A DNA stretch of 64,000 bases, from contig RSEE01000009.1 of assembly GCA_003971905.1 (NCBI GenBank), forward strand, positions 496,001 through 560,000, in the 5' to 3' direction. A model generated the notes under the pieces. It did not search any database. It was not told where the DNA came from and worked only from the letters and a program-made list of their open reading frames with translations. Origin of the DNA: Moniliella sp. 'wahieum'. Its lineage: Eukaryota > Basidiomycota > Moniliellomycetes > Moniliellales > Moniliellaceae. The translations under genes were made by a program, and so were the position numbers. Position 1 is the stretch's first letter; every line of letters begins with the position of its first letter. Below are positions 46,179-55,730 of this stretch, in pieces.

Positions 46179-47292
46179 ATGACGGCCCCTCCCTCGCCTC
46201 TGCCGCGCAAGAAGACGCGCAACGTACTCATCACCGGCTTTGGGGTACGTCCACCCGCCGCCCCTTTTGTGTGAGCCGCTCCTCACATCGTCTCCTAAGC
46301 CGTTTGGTCCGTACAAGCTTAATCCCTCGTGGGAAGCGGTCAAGCCATTGCATGGCCGCATCATCGACACCGCTGATGGCGTGGTCAAGCTCCACGTCCT
46401 CCAGCTGCCTGTCAAGTACACTGCAGTGCTGGATACGCTGGCACGGGTGCATGCATCTCGCGTCAACGATCCTGATTTCTCGCGCCACACCCTGCATTGC
46501 GGGGGGTGGCCCAGGCATATTTTGACTCGGATTGGGTCGAGAGGATTGGGGCGGCGATGGGCGCTCATACCCTTTGGGGTTCATCTCCTCCCCGCCAGAG
46601 GGTGGTTGGGATGCGGGTGGTACATTGTGGTGTTGGATCGCCAGGGAACGTGCGGCTGGAGACCCGCGCCCGTTGCTCAGGGTATGCGAAACGTGATTGC
46701 ACCGGGATGCTGGCTCACGGGTGGGTGTGGCAAAGGAGGAGCCGGATTTGGAACAAAGTATTGGGTTTGTACATGATCCCAAGTGCGAGGAGAAGCATCC
46801 CTTCTCTTCGCAATGACAGGGCTGGCTCTGGGGCTGGCTCTGGGGCTGGCTCTGGGCTGGCTCTGGGGCTTGATGCAGGGTGCCCTGGGGATCGCACAGT
46901 GGATGTGGTCTTACGCGATACATCTTGCATCCCCTCCTCCGCGCGGGTTTCCCGCGTCCGCCTTCTCGGATTTTGCACCTGTCCTCACCCGCAACAAGCG
47001 GGACTGTACCCATCCAAGCTTTTGCAGCATCTCCAAACCGTTCTCGGGGATGCTCCCGTGAGCTGAGCCAAGCCGCGGGCTGTATCTGTGCGAATATGTG
47101 TTCTACGACTCCCAAGCGGAATCTGCTAGAGCAGGAAATGCAACAAAACAACCCCCGCGGCCTGTACTTTTCGTGCACTGCCCACCCCACCCCACGACGT
47201 TCGGGCAATTCAAGACGAACCATGTCACGACTGAAAAAGTCACCACAATTCTGCAAGAGGTTGCAGTGTATATGGCAGAGCATGCTCTCTGA
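46179..47292 (+). CDS. pyroglutamyl-peptidase I-like cysteine peptidase (C15)
   Basis: Removes N-terminal pyroglutamate from peptides. Exon 1 is 46179-46244 (MTAPPSPLPRKKTRNVLITG then FG), intron 46245-46299 (55 nt), and exon 2 starts PFGPYKLNPSWEAVKPL; the join gives the hallmark TGFGPFGPYKLNPSW. Later blocks are LHVLQLPVKYTAVLDTL, VRLETRARCSGYAKRDCTG and, near the end, GLYLCEYVFYDSQAESAR and PVLFVHCPPHPTT. The Cys in CEYVFY and the His in FVHCPP correspond to the catalytic pair. Fungal members are longer than bacterial ones. A 12-bp minisatellite with frame changes (46820-46872) interrupts the middle. Slips also occur near 46475-46500 and 47050. The end VAVYMAEHAL precedes TGA at 47290-47292. 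Confidence 0.87.
46820..46872 (+). repeat. 12-bp minisatellite inside pyroglutamyl-peptidase gene
   Basis: About four copies of CTGGCTCTGGGG, the third missing one G or T. The 12-bp unit keeps frame when perfect; the imperfect copy does not. It encodes a Gly/Ala/Ser or Leu/Ala/Gly repeat depending on frame. Confidence 0.85.
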
Positions 47293-47666
47293 GAAGACCC
47301 AGAGAATCTTTATTTTTTGGCTCTCTCGCTCCTGCTTCCTTGTCAATAACCTCCCGCCATGAATGTATCCGAGGCGCCTCCAGTCTAGGTCGGCAGGGTG
47401 TCACATGTCATCCGCAAAACTGCGTCTCTTCCCGCGTGATCTAGCTCCCGGTTATCTACTTGTCGGCATCTGTCTCTCGCCTTTTCGAATCCTCAATCCT
47501 AGCTGTTATGAGCCATCATGCATCATGACGTACGAACCATACATGTATGGACGAGGGTCTGCGGGGGCATGCTTCAAAGCGCGGCTGTGACATGGCTATG
47601 TACAGCGTAGTGAGGTTAACCCAAGCCTGGGTATGGGGAGAGAGATGAACGCACTAGTCGAGCACC
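47293..47666. other. convergent intergenic spacer
   Basis: 374 bp between the pyroglutamyl-peptidase and nitroreductase stops. No repeat or gene was seen. Confidence 0.5.
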
Positions 47667-48258
47667 TTAATGCGCCTCGGCGGGGATAGTTTCTTTGGGT
47701 TTGGGGGCTGCTCAGGGTGGCCAAAGACCAACTCGGCAATGGGAACCCAGTTGTCAGGTGCACCCACCGTCTTGGTCACGTCATTGTTCTTAAGGTGCTG
47801 GACACTGAAGTGCTGCAGTTAGCACCTAAGCCAAACGCCTCAAGTGCAGTCCAGACAGTGATCTGGGCAATGCCGGAGGAATGGTCACCCCACTGCGGGA
47901 AAGGTGCTGGTATGCCGCCGGAGCACCAGCCTGGACCTTCTTGAGAGAAGAGGTGTCCTCAAAGAACAATACAGTGCCTGCTGCCCCTGCAAACCCAGCA
48001 ATGCGCGGGGCAAAAGCCTCCTTGCGGTCGTCAGGAAGAGCGTTGGCAATAGTGTCCTTCCAGTAGGACTGGTGAGCCTTGCCGAACAGGATGATCGCGC
48101 GGGAAGTCTGGCTGTTGAAGGCCGAAGGGAGCTGTTTCAGGGAAGGTCACTACCTCGACGATTTTCTCCTTGGGGATGACCTCCTTGTCCGAGAGGAAGT
48201 AGTATGTGCGACGGGACTTGACGAAGTCGAGGAACTGCTCGCCCTTGGCAATGGACAT
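47667..48258 (-). CDS. nitroreductase-family protein, Hbn1/Frm2-like
   Basis: FMN-dependent oxidoreductase-like protein of the fungal Frm2/Hbn1 group, linked in yeast to oxidative stress and fatty-acid signalling. Start MSIAKGEQFLDFVKSRRTYY, then FLSDKEVIPKEKIVEVV. The FMN-site block APSAFNSQTSRAIILFGKAH is visible once one base near 48143 is allowed for. After that come ALPDDRKEAFAPRIAGFAGA, AGTVLFFEDTSSLKKVQAGA and, in another frame, QWGDHSSGIAQITVWTALEA with FGLGAN. The end is WVPIAELVFGHPEQPPNPKE, then TIPAEAH at TAA 47667-47669. About 197 residues is normal for the group. No intron. A TATATAAA element lies about 95 nt upstream of the ATG. Confidence 0.88.
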
Positions 48259-48349
48259 TTTGGAGTGTCAGAGTAGAAGCTGGCGGCGAAGGTGGGGATC
48301 TGAGAAGGAGGGGGTGGAAACAGGTGACCATTGGAGAAAGGGGAGGGGT

Positions 48350-48358
48350 TTATATATT
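48350..48358 (-). promoter_or_regulatory. TATA box of nitroreductase gene
   Basis: TATATAAAC on the minus strand about 95 nt upstream of the start codon at 48258; spacing suits a fungal core promoter. Confidence 0.5.
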
Positions 48359-48817
48359 CACAAGCGGGTTCGGATAGATAACAATGTTATTCGCTTTGGG
48401 GAACACAGGAAATGGAGCAGGTGTGGTGCCAGAAGAGGAGTGACCGGTGACCGGTGACATGAAGGTCTGTGCTCTACACAACACGGTGAGAGTGTGTCGG
48501 GCCAATGTTTTGGCGATGATGCTATATGGCGTCTATTCTATGCTGTGCTATGCGCGCTGCTCTCAAATAGAGTAGACCGTGTGGATATAATGGACGTAAT
48601 ACATACGTGGTATGTCTGCTTATTGTGTACGTCTTCAACGCCGGCACGTCAGTGCTTCGACGGCTCTTCAGTATATACTACCACATGTACGCAAGAGAGT
48701 GGACAATCGATAATGTCCAAAAGGCATACAATACTAGGAAATACTCCGTGTACAGCAGCTCCTCTACGTAGCCACCGTAATACGCCACATATAAGTGCCT
48801 GCCTATTAAGGGGCCTA

Positions 48818-49260
48818 AGGCCTAAGGCCTAATAGTTACGAGCGTTATACTATGTGGCCAGTGATAGTGACTAGTGACTAGTGACTAGTGACTATAGTCT
48901 CTCTCTAAGATCTAAGCTCTATAGCCGGCAACCAACAGTCCCGTTACGCGTTACGCGTTATCATGTGGAGGCACTAGTCACTAGTCACCGATCGCGGGTC
49001 ACCGGTCACCAGTCACCAGTCACTAGTCAGCTAGTCACTAGTCACTAGCTTCACATGTCACGTGTCACATGTCACGTTTGAAGCTTGAAGCTTGAAGCTT
49101 GAAGCTTGAAGCCTGGATAGCCACCTCATAGATCATGATTGTTTTGTTACGATCAGCCGCTCCTACAGCCGCCACTAGATCCCAGATAACGCGAACGTGA
49201 ACGCGTAACGTGTTCAGCTCGATGAACGTTCGATGATCGATGAACGTTGAACGTCGTTGA
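48818..49260. repeat. dense palindromic-heptamer field
   Basis: In order: AGGCCTA (48818, 48825); ACTAGTG (48870, 48877, 48884); ACGCGTT (48946, 48953); ACTAGTC (48973, 48980, 49022, 49037); ACCGGTC (49001); ACATGTC (49053, 49067) around CACGTG; AAGCTTG four times (49081, 49088, 49095, 49102); ATCGATG near 49236; TGAACGT twice (49241, 49248). All units are seven long. Confidence 0.9.
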
Positions 49261-49754
49261 CGATGTTTAAGACGGCGAAAGTCCACGCATCATGCAGGAG
49301 ACAACGTAGTAGTCGCCCTAAGCCGTATTCCTTACAGACATGATGGTTTTGGTGGGGTCCGAGTGGGGATCATCGATCACGCGTCAAGTCGATCATGAGC
49401 ATCACTAAGTGCTCCATTGATGTAATATGGTGCTGAGGATGCACGATGAACAGTTGCAGACGGGACCTTTTGATTAAAGAGGAAGTCGTTCCTCTCACAG
49501 CATCCGTGTTGTGAAGCGCCGCCACAGCACCACCTATAATACCGCCCTGAGCGCCCTCAGGCCCTCAGGCCCTCAGGCCTGACCTCAGGCCTCAGCCCTA
49601 GCGCTCACTCACATACGCCTCACACACAACCACATCAGCTATACCTCCGAGTAGCTTCAAACTTCAAGCTTCAAGAGCTTCAGTTCAAGTAATTTAGCTT
49701 CAACGTCCATCTCGAGTCATCTTAAAGTCGAAGGCCACAGTAATTAAGGGCCTA

Positions 49755-49829
49755 CCCGTGGCCTAATGAAGGTTGCATTCCCGTGGTCTAATGAAGGTTG
49801 CATTCCCGTGGCCTAATGAAGGTTGCATT
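49755..49829 (+). repeat. 25-bp tandem repeat, three copies
   Basis: Three exact-length copies of a unit starting CCCGTGGCCTAATGAAGGTT and ending GCATT; the middle one has a single C-to-T change. Confidence 0.9.
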
Positions 49830-49845
49830 CATATTTTACTACAGA

Positions 49846-50510
49846 GCTTATAGCCTGGACAACGAAACGCTGGTGCGCCCATCCGGATCGCACGTCGAGC
49901 TCATCCAGAATATGTGTTGCCTGCTCGTGCCAGCCCGTTTGGGAAATTAGTGGAGGGTCTGGACCCTCCGCTACTGTGGGCTCTCCCGTCACGCGTTAGC
50001 AGAAGTATATAGCGCGTGTGGACACCCTAGAATGAGCGCGTGGTAGATGACAAGCGCAACATGCCTCCAATGCAAACCGTCAGTTAATTCCTTCCGCAAT
50101 GCCCAAACGTCATACTGACCGTCTTCGCAGTATTTTCGTTTGTCCCATGACCACTGAAACAGAGGGGAAAGAGTGTGGCTCTTGAGTACGTTCTTTTACG
50201 TGGTACTTGGGTTCTTTCGTCGCATTCCGCTTGCTTCAACAGTGGAATCAACTTCTTTTCCTGGCGTTCCACAGGCGTTGCGGTTCCCTCATGTACCACC
50301 TTCCTGTATGCAACTACCCCTCCCTCTGGAAACCGAGCCTCTCAATGTGTGTGGTCCACCTCCATTCCTGTGATTATCCGAATGCTCCGGGTTCCATCAC
50401 TCGGTAGTCTGTATACACGTAGCGTTCCTCCTGCACTGTGTCTCGTTTTATTCCTCCACGTTGGATCGTTGAGAATGTGGTGTGTGTCCATGATGTTGCG
50501 CCCCCGAGAG
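49846..50510 (-). mobile_element. relic of non-LTR retrotransposon 3' end
   Basis: The minus-strand ORF at 50299-50084 reads VVHEG-like text: MVHEGTATPVERQEKKLIPL then LKQAECDERTQVP. This parallels VVHESTASPLERREKELLRL and LEQAECDKNAKYQ encoded at about 63560-63460. Downstream, GCGCGTGTGGACA (50013) and GGACCCTCCGCT (about 49970) occur in the same order as at 63298 and 63262, and AGAGCTTATAGCCTGGACAA (49850) parallels the dispersed repeat. It is older and more decayed than the copy at the right edge. Confidence 0.65.
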
Positions 50511-51131
50511 CTAACGAGTCACATGGACAGTATATATGGAACGGTGGACTATGGAGCAACTATGGAACGGTGGACCAAGGACTGCGGACTATTCCAGAAC
50601 ATTAGACTGGCGGTAAGGCCTAAGGCCCAAGGCCTCTAAGGCCATTGGATATACATATGGGGCCGCAGGTCACGGCAGAAGGTCAAGACGATATGTTGTC
50701 TGCGGTTGTCACGCATTGGACGCAGTTTTTTTTCTGTACCAACGAACAGAAGCGTATATGTTTTGGGAGCCACATCCCATGGGGCTTGAATGATTCAGCG
50801 GTCAGGTGAGCAGTCAGGCTGATGGGCAAGTATTGACCTGCTGGGTTTCCAGATCTCCAACCTGCCACGGTCGAATGATGAGGAGGCCGTGGACGATATG
50901 CAGAAAAGGGGGGGGGTTACCTAATACTGACCCCTCTCCGGAGAATGTAGACGTGGCAATCAGCGACGGTGAAATATTGCAAGCCGGGTGGGCAGCCCAG
51001 GACGCGCACCTCCGTTCCCACCCGCCGAGGCCGGCTCCACGCCCCCCGATCGACGCTCCATCCTCTCCACCACCATCTAAGCCAGATGCTCCCCCGCCTT
51101 CAACTACGCGGCGCCCGTCGCACCGCCGCAA

Positions 51132-54100
51132 ATGGCGATGTCCATGCCAGCCCCCATGCCTCCCGCTGTGCCCAAGCCTTACCGCGGCACCCTCCCCCCC
51201 GGCACCAAGGTTGTCGTTGGTAAGCACATGGTTGTCGTCCAGCGCTATCTCGCCGAGGGAGGTTTTGCCCATGTCTACCTTGTTACTTCTCGCGACCCTA
51301 TCCCTATTCCCTCGATCAACTCGCGCGGAAATAAGATCATGCGTCCCGAGAAGACCCATGTGCTCAAAAGGATGGCTGTTCCTGACAAGCAGACCCTTGC
51401 CCTTGTTCGTGGCGAGGTCGAGGCTCATGTACGTCCATTCCGCAACCATGTTTCGACGATTTGTTCTAACCCTGGGCTCTTTTGCAGCGCTTACTCCATG
51501 GACACACCCACATTGTCCACTTTATTGAGGCATCTGCCACTGCCCTGCCAGCGGAGGGTACGAGGTGTTTATTCTCATGGAGTACTGCAGCGGCGGGGGC
51601 ATAATTGATCTGATGAACCAGCGCTTGCGCGACCGGCTCCGGGAGAATGAGGTGCTCAAGATATTTGGAGATGTGTGCGAAGGCCTGGCCGTCATGCACC
51701 ATCTGGATCCACCACTTATGCACCGAGACCTCAAGATTGAAAATGTGCTGATCAGCCCCCCTCCTGCCGACGACCCTGCATTGGGTCCCATCTACAAATT
51801 GGCAGACTTTGGCTCTGCTTCGCCCGTCCTTAGCCGACGTGCACCCAAGTCTATGGAGGAAATCAAGCGGGTTGAAGCCGATCTCAATCGTGCCACGACA
51901 ATGCAGTACCGTGCTCCCGAAATGGTTGATGTTTACCAGCGACGGGTGATTGATGAGAAAGCGGACATTTGGGGATGGGTGTGTTTCTCTACAAGCTATG
52001 CTACTACACCACACCCTTCGAGGAAAATGGGGGCGGCTCCTTGGCAATTCTGAATGCACGGTACCGCTTCCCCCCCTCGCCTGTTTACTCCCAAATGTCA
52101 AGAACCTGATTGCATCCATGCTGCAAGAGCATTCGGAGAACCGGCCAACCATTGACCAGCTAATTGTGCGAGTTTACGAACTGCGCGGCCTGTTCCACCA
52201 TCTACGGCTACCCACTACGCCAAGCTCACTCTGGAGGGAAAACAGCTTACTCCACTCCCTTCGGTTGTGGGAAGAGAGAGTAGGATGGTCCGACGTGCGT
52301 CGGCTCAGCCCTCGTCTCTGGACGATAGTGTGGTGAACCTGCACCCACCCCATGCTCCCAAGCCAGATCGCACCGCTGGCGACGCGCGCACCCGTGTTAC
52401 CCGCCTGGTGCAGGTCGACGCGGACGCCCCGATGCGGGATGAGGACCTGGCTGCGCTGAAACAGTCTGTGCAGCCCATGCGGCGTGGACGGCCTCCCAAG
52501 GACTCCTCGCCAACCGGGGCAGCAGGGCTACACAACAGCCCCTCCCCGGCACCCGAGGCGGCTTGGCCAGGGGCGCGCAAGGTTCGACCCTACTCTACGA
52601 TCGGCGCTCAGTCCCTATCTTCTCCGAAAGATGAGTTTGAGGATTCATTCAATCCATCTACTTCGTCCAAATTGCCCGTTACACCTCATCCAAGCTGTCT
52701 GTTCCTTCGCCACCTGGCATACGTTCCCCCTCACCTTTGAGCGCTGCTCCTTCTTCCGCTCTGATTTCACACCTCATTCATTGACGAAGCATCCTCTCGT
52801 TTCCCAAGCTTGGAGGACCTTGATGCGGCTCATCTTGCATCGGGAAGTACTGCCGCCAAGGCTAAGCATTTTGAGCAGTCACAGCCATCTCCCACTTATG
52901 GAGGGCAGCCGTTAGCGTACCAGCCTCGGCAAAAACCGACGCTATCCCGGTCCCATGTTCCGAAGAAGAGTGCTGTCTTGGATCGCTGGCCGCCTGCGAA
53001 CGAGTCCAAGACGGAGGAAGCCATTCGTCAGGCTCGGTCAAACCTTGCCAAACCCAGCTGAACCGGCGCCCGCCCTCCCCCCTCGGTCGCCGAGTATGAT
53101 GCCTGCCCCCAAGCACGCAGCCACCCCTTCTGATGCCTCATCTGCACCACCGGGCCCGCCCCAAGACTGGCTCACGGGCTCGGAGGATGTTCTGGTTGAT
53201 ACAGCGCCCTCCCCTCTACCGGCTGAGAGTAAAGCGCCTCCACCCAAGCCATCGGTGCCCAAGCCCCGTCCTGGTCGCTTTCCCGAATTTGGCCTGATAT
53301 TCCTACGGCATCCACTACTGTGGTGGCAGGAGCGGATGCGGTACATCTAAAAAGTTCCTCCTCCGAAACGACTTGCTCCTGGGGCTATCTCGGACGGAAA
53401 CAAACCTGACGGATCACAGCCGATCGCAGGGATGCCAGGCAAGCTGAACCGCCCTGCGTGGGTGAAGGAGCAGGAAAGTGCTGCACCTGAACCTGCACGC
53501 ACTGCACCTCGTCTCTCGTCGGTTGCTATGCGGGACGATAGTTTTGCGCTGGAAATGCAGCCTGAGGACGCTATGGATCTTGCTCTGATCGAGGGGGAGA
53601 CCCCTCCCAGGTTTTGGAAGAAACCAAGACCCAAAACCGAGCAGGGAGGAGACGGTAGCGCAAGGAGCCGCTCTGGATATTCCTCGCCTGTTAAGGCGCC
53701 CTCATGGGACGCGCCCGACGATTCTGCTGAAATGCGGCGGCTTGTCCCCCTTTGGCCCATCTCCGAGCCCGGGACGGTCCCCGCGCTTGCCTTCAGCAAA
53801 CCTGCTGTCCCATCGCCACCCACGATACCGAAGGTGGTACTTTCTCCGCAACCCACGACAAGTGGAGCGCATTCTCCCCGCTCTCCCAGCCCCCCCTCTG
53901 AGAACCTGTAGTGGGAATGGGGAAGAATCGACTGAGCCAGCTGATTAATGCTGCCAACGAGCGCGAGACACGCCGCTCCGTCCCTTCGCTGGGGTGGGGG
54001 GGGCACGCATGGGGCCCATCAACCGCAGCCGGAGCACAGGAATAATCCCTTCCGCCGCAAAAGAGGAGGTCAGCATCACAACACATTCTTCCCCTGTTCC

Positions 54101-54488
54101 GACGGGTGAGGCTACCCCCACTCGGTCGGTCATGGCAGAGCGGATGCGGGACCTGGAACTCTCCAAAGCTGAGGCTGCCGCGAAGCATCAATCTATTCCT
54201 GCTCGGGCAGCGACGTTGCCCCCCTCCGACTCAGTTGCAACCTCAGCGCGTCCCTCCCTCTCAGAGACGTCGGCGCCGCTGCTGGTACGCCCCAAGCCAC
54301 GTATATCAGCTAAGCCGGCGAACCTGCGCCCTGCTATGCTTGTTGCGCCTGCTACGCCCCATCCCGTGACTCCTTGGGCGCGAAGCAGCCGAAGCTGGGG
54401 CGGGGTTGTCCCACCCCGGAAGAATCCGAGTTCAAGGGCGTGAACAATCTCATTTCCAAGTGGCAGGGAGGAGCTTGAAGTGTTTGAG
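51132..54488 (+). CDS. Ark/Prk/NAK-family serine/threonine kinase, frameshifted
   Basis: Related to yeast Ark1/Prk1 and animal AAK1/GAK, which regulate actin patches and clathrin endocytosis. The kinase domain starts near residue 30: [14 protein letters not shown] (glycine loop), THVLKRMAV (lysine), an intron at 51429-51487 (59 nt) joining EAH to [14 protein letters not shown], then [31 protein letters not shown] (HRD loop), LADFGSAS (DFG), [20 protein letters not shown] and [27 protein letters not shown] closes the domain. A long Ser/Pro-rich tail follows, ending [15 protein letters not shown] at TGA 54486-54488. NYAAPVAPPQ-like text just before the ATG suggests a start farther upstream. Slips lie near 51555, 51980, 52055, 52630, 52740 and several later. 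Confidence 0.9.
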
Positions 54489-55069
54489 GTGAGGCCGTTG
54501 AGCGCATATCCGACACGTGCGCCACTTCCCCTCCCTTTTGGTCTTCATGCCATCTCGTAAGAAATGGATTCGTAAATTTTGATGCACCCGCTACCCCCCC
54601 ACTTGATACCCCTCTCTGACGGTAGTATAATGACCCACATAGCCCTGTCACCGGCACATCGGGTAAATCTCACACCACCACCACCATCCTTGCCTACCTC
54701 TCTGTGGAGAGGGTTGCACCTCCTCGCAAGAATGCCGATGGAACCCGTTCCCTGCAGCTTGTTAGCCAATTACGCAGGTCACGTAACGATGGCAATAGCC
54801 CATTTGGTCAGCCAGCCTAAAACACTGCACTGGCGTTGACTGAGCGAGTACCCGGCTACCAATGCAAGGCTACTGAAGCGAGTAGAAATGTACATTGGAG
54901 GGAGCTCAATCAGGAATGCCAGAGGGGTAAGCTGGGAGCAGCTACAAAGATGAATGCCCCCCCCCGCCTGCACGAGCAGAGGGGAGACAAAGAGAGGCAT
55001 ACAAAGGTGCTGGAATGAGGGTGCGCACAAGGGCTAGCACTGAGAGCTTAGCGATTGGGGATCTTAAGA
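54489..55069. other. convergent spacer kinase / Rheb
   Basis: 580 bp shared 3' region. A C9 run lies near 54958-54966. No gene or array was seen. Confidence 0.5.
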
Positions 55070-55730
55070 TCACATGAGCAGGCACCCTTCCTGCTTGGGT
55101 GGCGGAGATGCAGGCCTGGATGGCTCAGGTTGCATTCCCTTTTCGCTTTCTTGGAGGGCCAACTGGAATGCCTCGTCTGCGCACGCGTCTGGAGTCAGAG
55201 TCAGCGGTCGGTACACAGAGTTTGTACAAGAAAGCACTGTATACGTACCCACGTTGGTATTGTCCAACGCCGATACCTCAACATAGGGAATGCCAAGGTC
55301 CTTAGCCAGTCCTTGGGCGTCTTCCGCAGGCACCTGACGAATTTGGTCCAGGTCGGACTTTTGACCAATAAGGACAGCGGGGATGGCCTCGGTACCAGTG
55401 TAGTCGGTGATCTTACGTGGATGGTGGTGATCAGGTCAAAGGACGCCCGGCTCGACAGCGCAAACACGAGAAGATAGGCGTGGATTCCAAGCGAGTGACG
55501 CGTATTGAGGATGCTGAACTCGTCCTGCCCTGCCGTGTCGTAAATTTCGCACTGGAACGTGCGGCCGCGGTACTGGATGTCCTTTTGCAGCACAGTCTCG
55601 ATGGTGGGGTAGTACTTGTCGTCAAACTTACCCTCAGTGTAGCGCTTGAGAAGCGACGACTTCCGACGCCACGCGAGCCGACAATGACGAGCTTGCGCCG
55701 CAACTTCGTCTCGGGGGCGGCAAAAGACAT
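55070..55730 (-). CDS. Rheb-type small GTPase
   Basis: Ras-superfamily switch that in most eukaryotes activates TORC1; in fungi it also affects basic amino acid uptake. Start MSFAAPETKLRRKLVIVGSR; the P-loop reads GSRGVGKSSLLKRYTEG after restoring one A at GGAAG. The effector region DDKYYPTIETVLQKDIQYRG, switch II YDTAGQDEFSILNTRHSLGI, GQKSDLDQIRQVP and VSALDN are in place. The Arg-containing P-loop is a Rheb hallmark. An intron at 55177-55248 (72 nt) joins TNV to DEAFQLALQESEKG. The C-terminus PPKQEGCLLM is a CaaX box (CLLM) for prenylation, so membrane anchoring is expected. A second slip is near 55415 (HDKITDYTG). Confidence 0.93.

Larger units (their letters stand above)
48359..51131. other. 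2.8-kb repeat-dominated spacer
   Basis: No gene. It holds the densest heptamer field of the window (48818-49260), a CCTCAGG/GGCCCTCAG tract (49553-49590), a 25-bp triplicate (49755-49829), a retroelement relic (49846-50510) and a TATGGAACGGTGGAC doublet (50528-50575). Confidence 0.65.

Noticed and set aside
48866-49110. CRISPR-like array
   Set aside because: The units are 7 bp, contiguous and mixed, with no spacers of constant length, and this is a eukaryotic genome.
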